DNA of 64,000 nucleotides from Pohlia nutans (lineage: Eukaryota > Streptophyta > Bryopsida > Bryales > Mniaceae). Numbering within the stretch: position 1 is the stretch's first letter; every line of letters begins with the position of its first letter. The DNA is taken from the NCBI GenBank assembly GCA_022496805.1, contig CM040088.1:12059001-12123000 (forward strand), read 5' to 3'. The notes under the pieces were generated by a model that searched no databases, had not been told where the DNA came from, and saw only the letters and a program-made list of their open reading frames with translations. The translations under genes and the position numbers were made by a program. Shown here in pieces: positions 46,425 to 58,856 of this stretch.

Positions 46425-46450
<26 letters not shown>
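46134..46450. mobile_element. Family C MITE fragment, reversed
   Basis: Begins CCCCTAAAGTGGC after TTAA (46130-46133) and contains the family C words ATTCATTTAATGAATTTAGAAG and TTACATTTTATATTTTTAGAA. The other end is not found before 46935; the remaining sequence to 46934 is AT-rich with (AAATAAAAAT)n near 46430-46460. Confidence 0.5.
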
Positions 46451-46460
<10 letters not shown>

Positions 46461-46938
46461 AAACTTATGAAAAGAACATGTACAATGTAATATTTTAAGT
46501 ATGCAGGTTATAGTGCTTTGACTTTTACAAAACATGTGAGGACCTTTATGAGTTTAGGACTTATGGCTTTGTGGCGTAGCATTTGTTGATATGTTTTCAT
46601 AAACAAATTCAAGAATTTTTTAAATGATTTTTGGGAGTTAGAAGTAATTATATGTAAATATATAAATCATTTAAATGCAATTTTTTTGAAGGCTTCTAAA
46701 ATTCCCCATAAAGTCTCAATAAAAATTTTATGTTTGGAGAGGACGTAAAAAAGACTCGTAAGACAACTTCAAGTGTTATAAAGTCAAAGATCATCTTAAA
46801 AAAAAGGTGTAAAGACAACATGAACTTGGTGAATAAGATTTTATGATTTTAGGTTGAAAGTCACAATTTCAAAAAATAAATAAAAAAACAAAATGGTTGA
46901 AATGACACATTTTGGTGAAAATTTGATTCAAATCTTAA

Positions 46939-47721
46939 CCCTTTAGAGTCCCAAGGTGATTCTAGAGAAACCATAGTTTTTTGGTGATTTAAAAAAAAAT
47001 CTCTATTGAAATTAGAGATGCTATTAATATTATTCAACCATATAAATGTAAGCATAGTATAATATACTGTTGAATTGAAAGATCACAATATGTTTTTGAA
47101 CCGTATAATGCACACTCAAAAATGAGATTTTGGAAGGTGTGTGACTTCAAAATTAAAAAGAATCTCCATAGAATTTGGGTTAAATTTTCAAAAATGAAAG
47201 TGAAGTTGTTCACCAATGACCAATGTCAATACTTCTCCATTGCAATCTTTCATATCTATAATGGATTCACTTATAATTATTGTGAATTTTATACGTAAGA
47301 GTGAGTTATTCATGTATGGTTTAGGACAAAAATTATACGTTAAAATATGAAATGAATTGGTACATTGATCAAGATCAGAATACATACACTAATGGAACAT
47401 GAACAAGAGAACATAATTCAAAAAAAGAACACAAGTAAACAAACTTCCAAACACAAGAAATACAACATAGTACATGTGTTGTGTTTGTAAGTATTTGCTA
47501 TATTTTAAGGTATTTTCAGTATTTTCTTGATTATTTTGGTGTTTTGTACATCAATATTTTGATGGCAGATCACTTCAAAATGATTTTTTCCTCAACGGGT
47601 GTGGTATACAATTGCACACATCTAAACCTTGCAACTCAACCTCAAATACCTCAGAGATTAACATATATGCCAATTGCAAGAGACCCAATGACCACAATGT
47701 GCTTAGTTGGGTACTAAAGGG
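46939..47721. mobile_element. TTAA-flanked element, family E (783 bp), uninterrupted copy
   Basis: TTAA at 46935-46938 and 47722-47725; ends CCCTTTAGAGTCCCAAGG and GGTACTAAAGGG. It aligns with the element at 58608-60976 that contains Tc1, and shows the Tc1-free sequence at that place (ACTTCAAAATTAAAAAG). Confidence 0.8.
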
Positions 47722-47725
47722 TTAA

Positions 47726-49174
47726 AGGTTTAACGAATTAGTGTTGGAATTCTTAAACACATGAAGAATGCAAACAAAATCTTTAAAAATACATATAAAA
47801 CATACTATCTTTTGATACATTTTTTAATGTATTCAGGCAACAATATCGCGTTGCGCACCAGCAAGATGCACCATAACCCCTTACATTTCATTCATATTGT
47901 GATAGAAAAGTACTAGAGAATGGGGCAGGGGACATATTCTGCTTTGGAGTGAGCGCGGGAGGACGAGGCCATGAGCAAACTCCAAGACAAACTACACACC
48001 CGTGGCCCACTCACTGGCGTAAAGGTTTGTTACGGCACATAATTTGCTGTCGTGGCAAATTAAAAAATCAACGTTGCATAATCTTCCGTTATAGTAGATT
48101 TTGTAATGTGGAAAGTCTTCCATTTAAGTTAGGAGCACCTAAAACCAACATTGTACCTAATTGCGACAAAATTTAAACCATGCAATCATTGTAGAACGCA
48201 AATTTAGGCACATCATAGAGCCTTTATTGTATATTGACCAAAATGATAAGCTATCTATGGTCTACCTAGATTTACATTCTAGAATGACTATCGTGACTAA
48301 ATTATATCGCAATTAGATATAGTGTTGGTTTTAGATGCTCCTACTTTATGCAGAATGTGTTGTGGCAGACCCGCTATAACATTCTTTAGCTAGTACGGTA
48401 GCACACCCTTTTGCTTGTGCACAAAATCAACATCAGAACAGGGAATTGATGATGTGGAACATGCAGAAACTATTAAAAAAAAACAGAAGTTTGTTGAACT
48501 GCCAAACCATCTTTAGCTAAAAATGCCTTTGATTCTTCAGAAGATTACAATTCATGCAACGATTCCGGTCTACGATGCTGATTTCCAAGGGTGAACAGTG
48601 GGTTTGCTAAAGAATGTTATGCTTTACAGATAGACATAACTCAAAGAAAGAGAAGAAAGTATGTGTACTCCATAGTACCCTATAAAAGCCAAACGAGGCA
48701 GTCTGAGCCAGAGCCATAGCATAATAGAGCAATGGGAGCCATCCCCCTTTTGCAATAGGACCACAGTCTAGTTACAATTAGAAACTATGTGTACGTGACA
48801 ATGACACAATAGTCCGACAATTCATGGAATAAAAATGGCATTCTTTCGTTACTTAAAAAAGTAGATCTAAGTGAAGATCCTCTTTTGATTTAGTTTTCAA
48901 AAGGATGCTCTATTGCACAACTCCCCCGATTCTAAATCCCCCCCTCGACGTTAATACAAGAGGACAAAATCTACCCCCTATTTTGTGCATGTAGGGGTTC
49001 ACCTTAAAAATCAACACCCTCTTCCAAGGGGATTAAAATCCCGAGGGGGTTTTCCTAAGCTAATTTGGGGCAGTAAGTCCCAAATTTTCGAAACAAAAAT
49101 TGCCAAAAAAAGACCCTAGGGTGCCCAAAATGGAAATTTCAGAAAATGAGGCCCATCGGTGAATAGCGCTTGCA
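47726..49174. other. Intergenic, nothing recognised
   Basis: No supported gene. The last 50 bases before 49175 (CCCAAAATGGAAATTTCAG.. AATAGCGCTTGCATTAA) resemble 18240-18295, so part of a further repeat is likely. Confidence 0.35.
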
Positions 49175-49178
49175 TTAA

Positions 49179-50388
49179 CCCCTAAAGGACCGGAGTGTTT
49201 TTCCTCCAAAAACACTCCAATGCTGCCATTTTTACTCCCCCATGCAAAAAATTCAAAAGAATGTTATTTTTTACCTTCTAACCGTAAGATCTTGTCCTAA
49301 ACTATTTGAAAAACATACACAACAAATTTCATTGATTTTGACCGCACGGATTGCAAGATAATTGCGTTTGATGGAAGAAAACACCCCAAAAAAACACATG
49401 CCCGAAAATTTCAGATGCGTTTGACCACAGCTACATCAAAAAAACCTCACTACCGAAACTTGTCGCACTTCACTTTCACATTCTATATGATGTTACTTAG
49501 TTGTGTACCAATTTTTGTTGCGTTTGGAGATGTTTAGGATGTTGAACAACACCTTGCACTTGTTGGGGGTTTAAAAGTTCAGAAAAGACTATATGTTTTT
49601 GGAATTGCAATATTTTCGACTTTCTTTATTTAAAATACGAATCCGAGCGGTGAAACACAAGTACATTCCACCCTCTACAGAATGGCGAAAAAAAATTTGA
49701 AAAAAAAAAAAATCTCCAAGTTTTAGAAGACATGTAGCACATTTTCTAAGAATTTTGGGGGTTAGGGGGGAAATAAAGGTTGGAGGAAGGGAATTGAAGT
49801 GCCAACCCATTCCAATGTTCATGACCCCACTAACTCTCAAGGTACATTGCCACGTGGCAATCCCTCATTGGACGATTTTTATTTTTTATTTTTTATTTTT
49901 TAAAATGATTTTATTTTTCAAAATTTTAAATAATATTTTTAATTATGAAATTGAACTTTTAGTTTAAAATAATATTTTTAATTTAAAATAATAATTTTCA
50001 GTTTAAAATAATAATTTTTATTTATAAAAAATTAATTTTTAATTTTTTAAAAAATATTATTTTTTAATTTTTTTATGAGTTTGGAAAACGGGGTGGTCTT
50101 CTGCCCCCCACAGTCCACCCCATTTTCCACACACCGCCCATCTTGTTGCCCCCCCCTAAAATTCAACTATTTCTCTACTGCCCCGCTGCCCTTTCTCCCG
50201 AAAAAAACACATTTCCCCTCATAACTTTCACATACGGTGTCGGAATTCAAAAAAAAAAGAATCCCCATTTTCGTGGCACATTGGGGAATCTACTATTAAA
50301 TTTCCTTCAAAATTCGATTAAAAATGTGTTCACCGGAACCTACCCGATTCTCTAAATGTCCTAGTTAGGACACTTGGTCCTGTAGGGG
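49179..50388. mobile_element. TTAA-flanked element, large family A-ended copy (1210 bp)
   Basis: TTAA at 49175-49178 and 50389-50392; ends CCCCTAAAGGACCGGAGTG and ACACTTGGTCCTGTAGGGG. The interior is unrelated to the short family A copies and includes a very AT-rich block (49870-50075). No transposase frame, so it is non-autonomous. Confidence 0.75.
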
Positions 50389-50392
50389 TTAA

Positions 50393-50915
50393 CGTCGAGG
50401 GAGATTTAGGGCAGGCTTCCATGTGGGGATCGGTTGGGTGAAAGGCACTAGAAGACAAGAAATGAGGTCTCAAGAACCACCCATATTCCACTCATTTCAA
50501 TACAATTGAAATATATACTCTTAAGTTCTCCTAGTTTCACCCATTTCAGTAGAGCTTCCTCCTTTTGAGGACCAGCCACCCATAAATGGAAGCCTGGCCT
50601 TAGAGTGCTCTCACTGCTCTGTTATGTTATGGCAGTTAGATCAACAGCAAGGCCGTTGAGATTATATCAGGAAAAATCCAGCCAGCCGGGAACCTGGCGA
50701 CAGACAGTAACTTACTAACAAGTTACCACTACCAATGTTGGACAACCACACTACTGGAGTAAAGTTACCAGAACATTCGGACATTCTACGACGACGACCC
50801 CAACGACGACGACACGGGCTCTCGCTCCTCTTTTATTATAAGAAACCTAATTCCATCCACCGACGATGACGACAACGACGACGACGACCACGGACGACCA
50901 CGGACGACGGCGGAC

Positions 50916-50947
<32 letters not shown>

Positions 50948-51648
50948 TCGTAGCAAGTCGCTAAGTGTCTCTCCCGCTCGGAATCGTCGTCTTGTTCTGT
51001 GTCGCGCCTGCGCCTCGTTTTTGGCTCTCCAATTTGCACACCAATTCCACATTCAAGCGACGCTGCTGCCTCTACGATGTGACGCTTGCACTCTCTGTCT
51101 CATCATTTGCAATCATGGCGATGGCGATGGTGATAGTGATGGAGCTCAACCTGGCCTTCTTGCGCCATGAGCCGCCCCCTGACTCTCTGCCTCCTTCTTG
51201 CGTGCCCGATCACTCTCTAATGCCTCGTCAATAACACATTGCATGCCTGCCTGCCTGCCTGACCTCCAGTCTCTCATGGTAAGGCCAGCCGCGTTTTGTT
51301 TATTATTCTCATTTCAGTTGTTTTAGTCTTTACTGCGTGCATACCTCGGGCTCTGTGTTAGTTTGGACTCAGTCGTTCTTCCTCTTTGCAGGGCAGCTGT
51401 CTGTCTCATTTTGTTCTCACCCCTCACTCCCTTGTCGTTTCATTACCAGCATCTTTTGACTCTTCCGATACTACTGAATTAATCTCCGACGTATTGCGTT
51501 CTGGGTTTATTGTTTAGGGGCGCCAGGTGTTGAGGTGCAATGCAATTTGGGAATTCAGTGATGGTACGTTTTTAACCTAATTGATTTGGTTTCGGTACGA
51601 CAGAGGTGACGAAATTCGGGGTGGTTTGAACGGGGTCGGTGTCCAGCC
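50393..51648. promoter_or_regulatory. HEN1 upstream region with (GAC)n/(CGA)n trinucleotide tract
   Basis: A GAC/ACG trinucleotide tract runs through 50788-50950 with interruptions. GC content then rises. ATGGTAAGG (about 51277) and CTTTGCAGGGCAG (about 51388) could be the borders of a 5' leader intron. The open frames here look like composition artefacts. Confidence 0.45.
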
Positions 51649-54600
51649 ATGTCGACTGCCAAAGCGAAGCTGCACACGGAAATGGCGAGGGCAGGCAAGA
51701 AATGCCGGTATGAGACTTGGCAATTGCCAACGCAGGCCGAGGTTACTGAAGGCTATTCGGAATCCGGTCTTCTTGAGTTTAACAAGGAAGATCCCATGTT
51801 TGCATGTAAGTTGCACCTGCCGGATGGCGTCATCATCCATTCCAATAGTTTTCGCCGCAAAAAGGATGCGGAGCAAGATGCAGCTCTCCATGCTCTCCAG
51901 AAGGTACCATGTTTTTGTTTCTTTTTTTTCATTGTGCTTACAGTACTAGGTATTCGGATGTATTGAAAAGAGATACGGGCAAATGAAATATATAATACTT
52001 CCAATTGTTCATTCAGTTTCCCCCTGTTGATTTCTTTTCAGAATTGCCCGTAGTTTGTATTCAGGTTAGGGTAAGTTTTCTTAATGTGTGACTGACACCA
52101 GTTTTTCGGTAACCGTGCAGATGGGAATATCATATGAACCTGGCGCCTTGATGGCAACTACTAAAGAATTATGGGATGGTTTACTTCGCAAAGTTTCTTT
52201 GGCCTTCGCTGATCAGGTTTCTTTTGAAGTGATGTTTGCTATTAGAACTGGTTTTCTTTTAAGTGGTGTTCAATTTGACTAGATATTTCTCGTTTTCCAT
52301 CAGGATATTAAGTGGGGTTGGCTGAATGAATAGGCAATCACGTCCAGGCTCATTGTTTCCTGTATTTTTCATTCCGTGAGTCAATGCCCACTTAGTTCTT
52401 TGTACGGAGATCTTGAGGATGAATTATAGAATAAGAGAATGCTTGTTCTTGTTCGTCTTTGTTCAGAACAGGACTAGGGAGTTCATGGTGGATGTCCAGG
52501 ATGTGACAATTTGTCCAGGATGTGACATCCACCAAGAATTATAGAATAAGTCTTGAATTGTCACATCCATGGACATCTTGTCACATCCTGGATTAAATGT
52601 AAAATGTCCAGGATGTGACAAGTTGGGGTTTGCAATCATGAAATGGTGTTCATTGAAGTGCTCATTTCATTGCAGTTGGTGCTGTCGTACAAGCCACTAG
52701 CGGAGCACTTCAGAGCGGCTGTGCAGCGTAAAGGCTCTCGGTGTGGTCAAGTGCCAGTGATAGTGCTGACAGTGTTGGATGCCAAGATTACCTCCCAGTG
52801 TAAAGCGATCGACCAACTGGCTGAGAACAATCCTGCTCATGCCGCTGCTCTTGTTGCCAAGGCGGCCGCTGCATGTCCATCTCTCAGGCTTTCTGACGAT
52901 AGCCTGTGGATTGGTCGCTCTGATCCATTCTCTTCTGAACTCGTAACACAGCTCCTTACTGACCAAACTGATTCACATGCAGAGAGTCTTGAAGAAGCAA
53001 CGTGCTCGTCGACAACAACGCCAGCTCTCAATGGAGCTTTACCGTATAAAGCAGTGTACATTTCTGCGTTTGCTGATAAGGAGCCTAGCTCTATTAGTCT
53101 GACCGCAACACCAAATAGTTATTATCTGGATGACATTGCACATGAGCTCGGTTTGCAAGATGCAGGGCACGTGTTTATATCTAGGTACATGTTCTCCTCT
53201 TGCTTCTATGCATTCAATTGCAAACGGTGATTTCGTCTTGCTTGTGAATTGCTTGAACTGATTGCCATTTCATGATTTCTGTATCTCTTAAAAAGTTTTA
53301 TGATTTCAGGCATCTGAATCCCTTTAAAAGTCTTATAAAATGCATCTGAATCTCTTAAATAATACTTAGATACTTAGATAATTATGAAATGAAGATACTG
53401 GAGGTGTTTACTCTTGTGACGGTAATCTATTGGCTGTTCTGAGTAGTGGTGTAGGGAATGTCTTTGGAATGTGATTTTGGTGGCATCTGAATCTCTTAAA
53501 AAGTCTTATGATTTCAGGCAGATTGCCAAGGCTCCTGACGGGTCTCGCTTGTTTTGGGGAGTGCGGGAGAGGCTACCCTCGGTCAACATTGCGGATGGTG
53601 AGCTAGTTGAGCCAGTGGAGCCCTCAAAGCAATATCCTGACCTCGGTTCGAAGGACGGTCCGATGGAAGCCCTGCGCAATCCGGGAGGACAGACTCTGCG
53701 AAACGAGCGAGCAAGCTTTCTCGTGGGTCATGCTGTGTATGGTGATGCTATTCTTGCAACTGTTGGCTCCACTTGGGCATCCGAGGGGAGATGCATTTAC
53801 GAGCCCTTCACATTGAGATCTTTTCACAGGTATGATTTGTCAAATGCACAGTCTAAACAGTTGCATCACTATGTGCAACAATGTTCCATACTTAGGGCAT
53901 CTAGAATCTTCTTTCAATTACCAACAAGATTCAATAACATTAAGATGAATAATGGAAACCATCTTTAGATGCTTATCCAGATGATTATAAGTTATTTACT
54001 TTGAAAGTTGTAGTTCTCTTCTTGAATAACTTTAACCCTAAAATGATGGATGTATCGTCATGTTCATTGAATAGCAATAGTGAATAGAAGTGATTCAACA
54101 AGAAGGTAAATGTCATCTAAAAGTAAGCCAAAGGTCATCTAAGGGTTGTTTCTTTGACCTTGGCATCCTTATTGGATTAAGCAATTAGAACTTATTTGAT
54201 GTTTTAATCGAAATGGTGGAATTGACTTGGTGAAATTCTTCGTGTGTGCAGGTTGATGTTGGGGAGAACCCCGTGGGGAGCTTACAAGCTAAGCAGAGGG
54301 TCGCTCTTAGTGGCGGACCTGCCTAAGGTCTACACTTGCAGGGCGCATTGGCAGGGTGCTAGTCCTAAGTCTCTTTTAGCCGATTTTTGTCAACAGCATC
54401 GCCTGCCTGAAGCTCAGTATACTTACGATGATTCTAGCAATAATGTTGCAAATGAGGAGGAAGGACATACAGAAGATAGTGCTGTTTCCATGAATGATTC
54501 CAAGCCCCAGAGTCCTGGAAGTAGTCGTCCAGAGCCATTTCAATGTAAGGTTGGAGTTGGGAATGAAGCTCAGAGGTATTATTTCCAGTCAGATGGTTAT

Positions 54601-57600
54601 TTCCGCAGTCGCCACGATGCCATTCAGAGTGCTGCATTAAGAACTGTGACTAGCTATGGAACATGGTCTGGGACAGGCTGCCTTTGCAGTTACTTCCAGA
54701 ACCCTGACTGTTGCAAAGCAAGTGGAGAGTTTGTGGACAATGCTTTGAGTACGATTTGTAAGTCAGATGAGAGCAATGGACAGGCAGAGTACCAAGTCAT
54801 TACTGAGGAAGACGTAGTTGGTGATCGACCTCCGCCTGGGTCAGTTGTAAGTGTAAACTACAGCGTAAACTTGGTCCAGGAAGAATCTAGCTGTAATGGA
54901 AGTAGTTCTACTCGTAGTCATGCCTTAGAGGATCAATCAGACTTCAAGTTTGAGCTTGGTGTAGGCGCTGTGATTAGCCAATTTGAGTCTTGTGTCAGTA
55001 AGGCAACTGTTGGTCAAACTGTGCGCTTTTGCATACCTGCGGAGGCACTAGGTGTGTTGTTTTCAGCCAGCAGCAATGTTGGAGATACCTGGCCAGGTAT
55101 GTGATTAGCATTCCCAAGCCACGTACTCTTTCATCCATGTTTTCTATTCTGCTGCAAGTTGTACACTGTCGTAGAGGTGATCACTGTTAACCCCTAAGCC
55201 TCCACGGTGACCAGAATGGTCACCATGTTTTTTTAACAGTTTTGAGTAGGTCCTATTTGGACTTCCTCTTGTTCGAATTTATTTATTTTTTGACCAACAC
55301 ATGCAATGATCTTCACTAGTTCTAGTGATATAAAATTTGGTCCCATCTGAATTATATTTTTCACAATATAGAGTTATTTTATAATATGATCAATTGAATT
55401 TGTCATTTAAAACTGTGAATCCTTGGTCCTTAAGGGTTAAGTCTCGGACATGATTGGTTTTTCATTCTGTTATGGATTTGTTCCAGGCTGGGTGCTTGAG
55501 TATACTGTGAAGCTGCTGAAGTTTGAAGAAGCGATGGAGGACAGAATAGAATCATCACATTTTTCACCCCCACTTTCCAAGCAGCGAATAGAATATGCTC
55601 GCACAATGATAAATGCCTTGGGAGCGAAGACTCTGGTACTGGACCAAACTTTTGGCTTGCATAAACTCAAATGATATGTACTGGATTTCGTTTTGAACTA
55701 CTTTTTCATCCTTGTTATATGGTTATTATGCTTATTGATCATCTCTGCAAACACCTTGCAGGTGGATCTGGGTTGCGGGTCGGGATGTCTATTGGAGGCC
55801 CTTCTCAGAGAGCCAAACACGCTGAAACACATGATTGGCATCGATATATCTCGTAAAGCCTTGAATCGTGGTGCTAAGGTCTACATACTACCTCTGGTTT
55901 TAATATTTACATCGTGTATGCCTGTTGTTTTATTTCACTTTTCTGACAACACTACGACCGATTTTATTTACTTTGGTTGGTATGAGGGCTATGGCTTATC
56001 TGATAATTTCATAGCCACAACAAACAGTGAGCTCCTGAACGCCTTAATTGCAAATTTACTGAGTACCATGTCATGGCTAACTGTTGGTATTTTCCTTTCT
56101 GTGGAGGGTATAACAGACATTGAGCGCAACTTTAACAAAGCAGAATGCAGCTCATAGCATGGAAAGTATTGCACTCTATGAAGGCTCGATCTCTGATATG
56201 GATCCGGGTCTTTGTTCTCCAGATATGGCAACCTGCATTGAGGTAAGTCATTCTGGAATCCTCTTCTATTAGATTGTTTGATAGTCTACTGTCCTGAACT
56301 GATAGCTACCCAAAAATTACCCATTAGCATCAGTGACACTTAACCCCTAAGTGACCGAACGACCATTTTATGGTCGCTGCCCTTTTTTACGGGCTGCCCA
56401 AGATTAAAATATTATGAAAAAAATAAAAAAATAAAAAAAGGACTTTCCAACCCAATTTGAATCATATCATCTGAGTTAAACTCCACCGAGGAGAATTTTT
56501 CAAAGACAAAGACCTCAATATTGTCCTAGTGTTATAGAATTTACTATTTGGGGAAACTAATGATTTCTCTCCTTTGAAAAAAAATTATTTTTTAAATTTT
56601 AGAATAGAATGTCTAGTTTTAACCAGTCATACCAAATTCTAAATTCTAAAAATAAAATTTGTAATTTTGGGGAATATTAAATGGTAAATGCTTCTAAATT
56701 CATTAAATGAGTATCTAAAACATTTTTTGAAAGTTTTACCGTATGAATAATTACAAAACATCATGTTTCTCAATTTCTCTTTTGAACCAAACTTCATCAA
56801 AGTTGCAGAAGTAACATTTTATAACACATCTACCTTTACCCCCTCTGTCATTACCCCCACATGTTTTGCCTTTACCCCCACATGTTTTGTCTTTTAGGGG
56901 TTAAAAGACACAGTAAAAAGACCAGGTGCTTCAATTAGGCACCCAATCAACATTAATAGAGTTTCTTGTGTACTACATCTACTTGGGATTTGAGTGGATG
57001 CGGAAAATTCTTAATGGTCTGATGGATTAGGGTGAGCAGTCGGCTCCCATGCTAATCATATCAGTGGGTCAGCATCTTAGCCATCTACCGGCGTCGTGTC
57101 TTTCATTATCTGCTAAAAGTGGCGGGCGTAGTGCCATCTAAAATGTGGTCATGGTCAACCCTTAAGGGAGCAAGGATTCATGGTTTTAAAATGACTGATC
57201 ATCAGATGGGGCCCAATTTCATATCACCAAAACCAATGAAGAGCATTGGTCTCAAAAGAAATATATAAAAGAAATATATAAAAGTTTCCACACGACCTAC
57301 TCAAAAACACATTTTGTTTGGGCTTCTTGGTTCGTTAGGTTGTCATGCTGGACTTGAAACTGGAAGGATGTGTTGTTTCTGTAGGTGGTGGAGCACATGG
57401 ATCCAGAGCCTTTGAGCAAGTTGGGCGAAAGTGTACTTGGAAAACTAGCTCCCAAAGTATGGTTAGTCAGTACACCCAACATTGAGTACAACCCGATCAT
57501 ACGCGGCTTGGAGTGGGAGCCTGAAACCAACAGCCTGAAGAAAGGCTGTCAGCAGCAGGTTTCCTCGGAGTCGTCGGCAGAATCCAGCAAGAAGAAGGCA

Positions 57601-58002
57601 TTGGAAGTGGAAGTTCCCAATCAGGTTTCCTCGGAGTTGTCGGCGGAATCCAAGAAGAAGAAGACATTGGAAGTGGAAATTCCCAATCTTAGAAACCATG
57701 ATCACAGATTTGAATGGACACGAGCAGAGTTTCGGGAGTGGGCCTCTCTCCTTGCTGCGCAGTTCAACTACCATGTCAGTTTTGCAGGTGTGGGAGGCGA
57801 TGGCGAGGACGATGACAACAGTCCTGGCTTTGCCACTCAGATTGCTGTGTTTGTTCATAATGGGGTGGTCTTTCCTGCACATGACAACAGTGCCACGGAG
57901 TTCAAAAACCAATTAGAAAATAGAAGAGATTCAGCTGCTGCCTCACTGTTAAAGGACGTTTGGCAGTGGACTTTACCTGAACTTGCTGCAGCAGTTTTGT
58001 AG
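51649..58002 (+). CDS. HEN1: Small RNA 2'-O-methyltransferase HEN1
   Basis: Nine exons: 51649-51903, 52121-52216, 52676-53184, 53518-53829, 54252-55096, 55487-55635, 55762-55878, 56117-56242, 57385-58002. They sum to 3027 bases in one frame (1008 aa; Arabidopsis HEN1 is about 940). HEN1 methylates the 2'-hydroxyl of the 3' terminal nucleotide of miRNA and siRNA duplexes. The first dsRNA-binding domain is near residues 1-90 (KLHLPDG..SNSFRRKKDAEQDAALHALQK), a La-like middle follows, a second dsRNA-binding region is near 400-540, and the FKBP-like part near 590-700 (GDRPPPGSVVSVNYSV). The methyltransferase begins at 723 with VDLGCGSGCLLEALL and GIDIS. The Mg2+ ligands are present: E803, E806 and H807 in CIEVVEH, and the NHDH motif (H908/H910). 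VSTPN..EYN is intact. A 22-residue tandem duplication lies at about 861-904, between those motifs. Confidence 0.95.
55191..55436. mobile_element. TTAA-flanked MITE, family A (246 bp), in HEN1 intron 5
   Basis: TTAA at 55187-55190 and 55437-55440; ends CCCCTAAGCC and GGTCCTTAAGGG. Forward family A order. The right end lies about 50 bp before the exon 6 acceptor. Confidence 0.8.
56344..56900. mobile_element. TTAA-flanked MITE, family C (557 bp), in HEN1 intron 8
   Basis: TTAA at 56340-56343 and 56901-56904; ends CCCCTAAGTGACCG and GTCTTTTAGGGG. Near the left end GACCATTTTATGGTC and GGGCTGCCC form small dyads. A 20-bp TTACCCCCACATGTTTTGCC unit is duplicated near the right end. This is the most complete family C copy in the window. 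Confidence 0.8.
57159..57339. mobile_element. Family A MITE, degenerate, in HEN1 intron 8
   Basis: Starts TCAA/CCCTTAAGGGAGCAAGG and follows the reversed family A order to GGGCTTCTTGGTTCGTTAGG. The TTAA flanks are mutated. It ends about 45 bp before exon 9. Confidence 0.6.
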
Positions 58003-58401
58003 AGATTCAGTTTTGGATCCTTGCTCCACAAGTTCACCACACCACAGATTTCAATACCCGGACTCGGACCCCTCCCCATTTTTTGTGGGATGACTTCCCA
58101 TCTGTATGAGAGCTTTTGTATCAAATATTGAGGGGCAGAAAAATGTCTCATACGTCATTGCCAATTGTGATTTTTTTTGTTATGTAACAGGTTACCATTT
58201 TTGTACAAATGCAATTCCAAGGTGGTGTTTGTTAATTGAGGGTGGTCTGGGTGTAATAGGGGTCTGGAAATCAGAATCTTTCTTTCCAGAAGCTTCATCA
58301 CATATACTACTGTAGCCGTGTGCAGTAGGCCCAGGTGTTCCCTGTGATTTAGCCGTGCATAACTTCCACATTGTAGGTCTAAAAGCTACAAAATAATTGT
58401 A

Positions 58402-58563
58402 GTGCACCCTGTCTCGTCGAGAGCTTTTCAATGATACCAAGAATGTATTTGGGGGGTGCACCTTTTCTTGTCGAGAGCTTTTCAATGATACCAAGAATGT
58501 ATTTGGCGGGTGCACCTTTTCTCGTCGAGAGCTTTCTAATGATACCAAGAATGTATTTAGCGG
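58402..58563. repeat. Three exact-length 54-bp tandem repeats downstream of HEN1
   Basis: Units start at 58402, 58456 and 58510 (GTGCACC..), and a fourth GTGCACG begins at 58564. Each contains TCGTCGAGAGCTTTTCAATG and CCAAGAATGTATTTGGCGG with few changes. On the minus strand they stay open and would read GAPAKYILGIIEKLSTRK three times, but no gene context supports translation. Confidence 0.85.
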
Positions 58564-58856
58564 GTGCACGGTTTGGGAGATCATACAAGACAAACAAACT
58601 ACCTTAATCCTTTAGTGTCCAAGGTGGTTATGGAAAAACCATAGTTTCTTGGTGATTTTTTAAAAAAAAAAATTCTCTCTATTCAAATTGTGGATTTTAT
58701 TAACAATATGTAGCACAACTTAATCAAACAAGTGCTAGTTAAACCTTGGTAAGATCGGACGGTTGGATTGGAAGATTGGAAGATTATAGTATGTCTTTGA
58801 ACTATATAATGCACACTCAAAAATGAAATTTTGGAGGGTGTGCGACTTCAAAGTTA

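Noticed and set aside
49755..50355. Small open frames in the 1.2-kb TTAA element
   Set aside because: Low-complexity Phe/Lys/Ile peptides from AT-rich sequence; no transposase motif.
50786..51234. Open frames in the GAC/CGA repeat region before HEN1
   Set aside because: Trinucleotide repeats keep all frames open (poly Val/Ser/Thr); no domain and no splice support.
58192..58597. A protein made of 18-residue repeats on the minus strand downstream of HEN1
   Set aside because: Explained by a 54-bp DNA duplication; no other coding signal, so reported as a repeat only.
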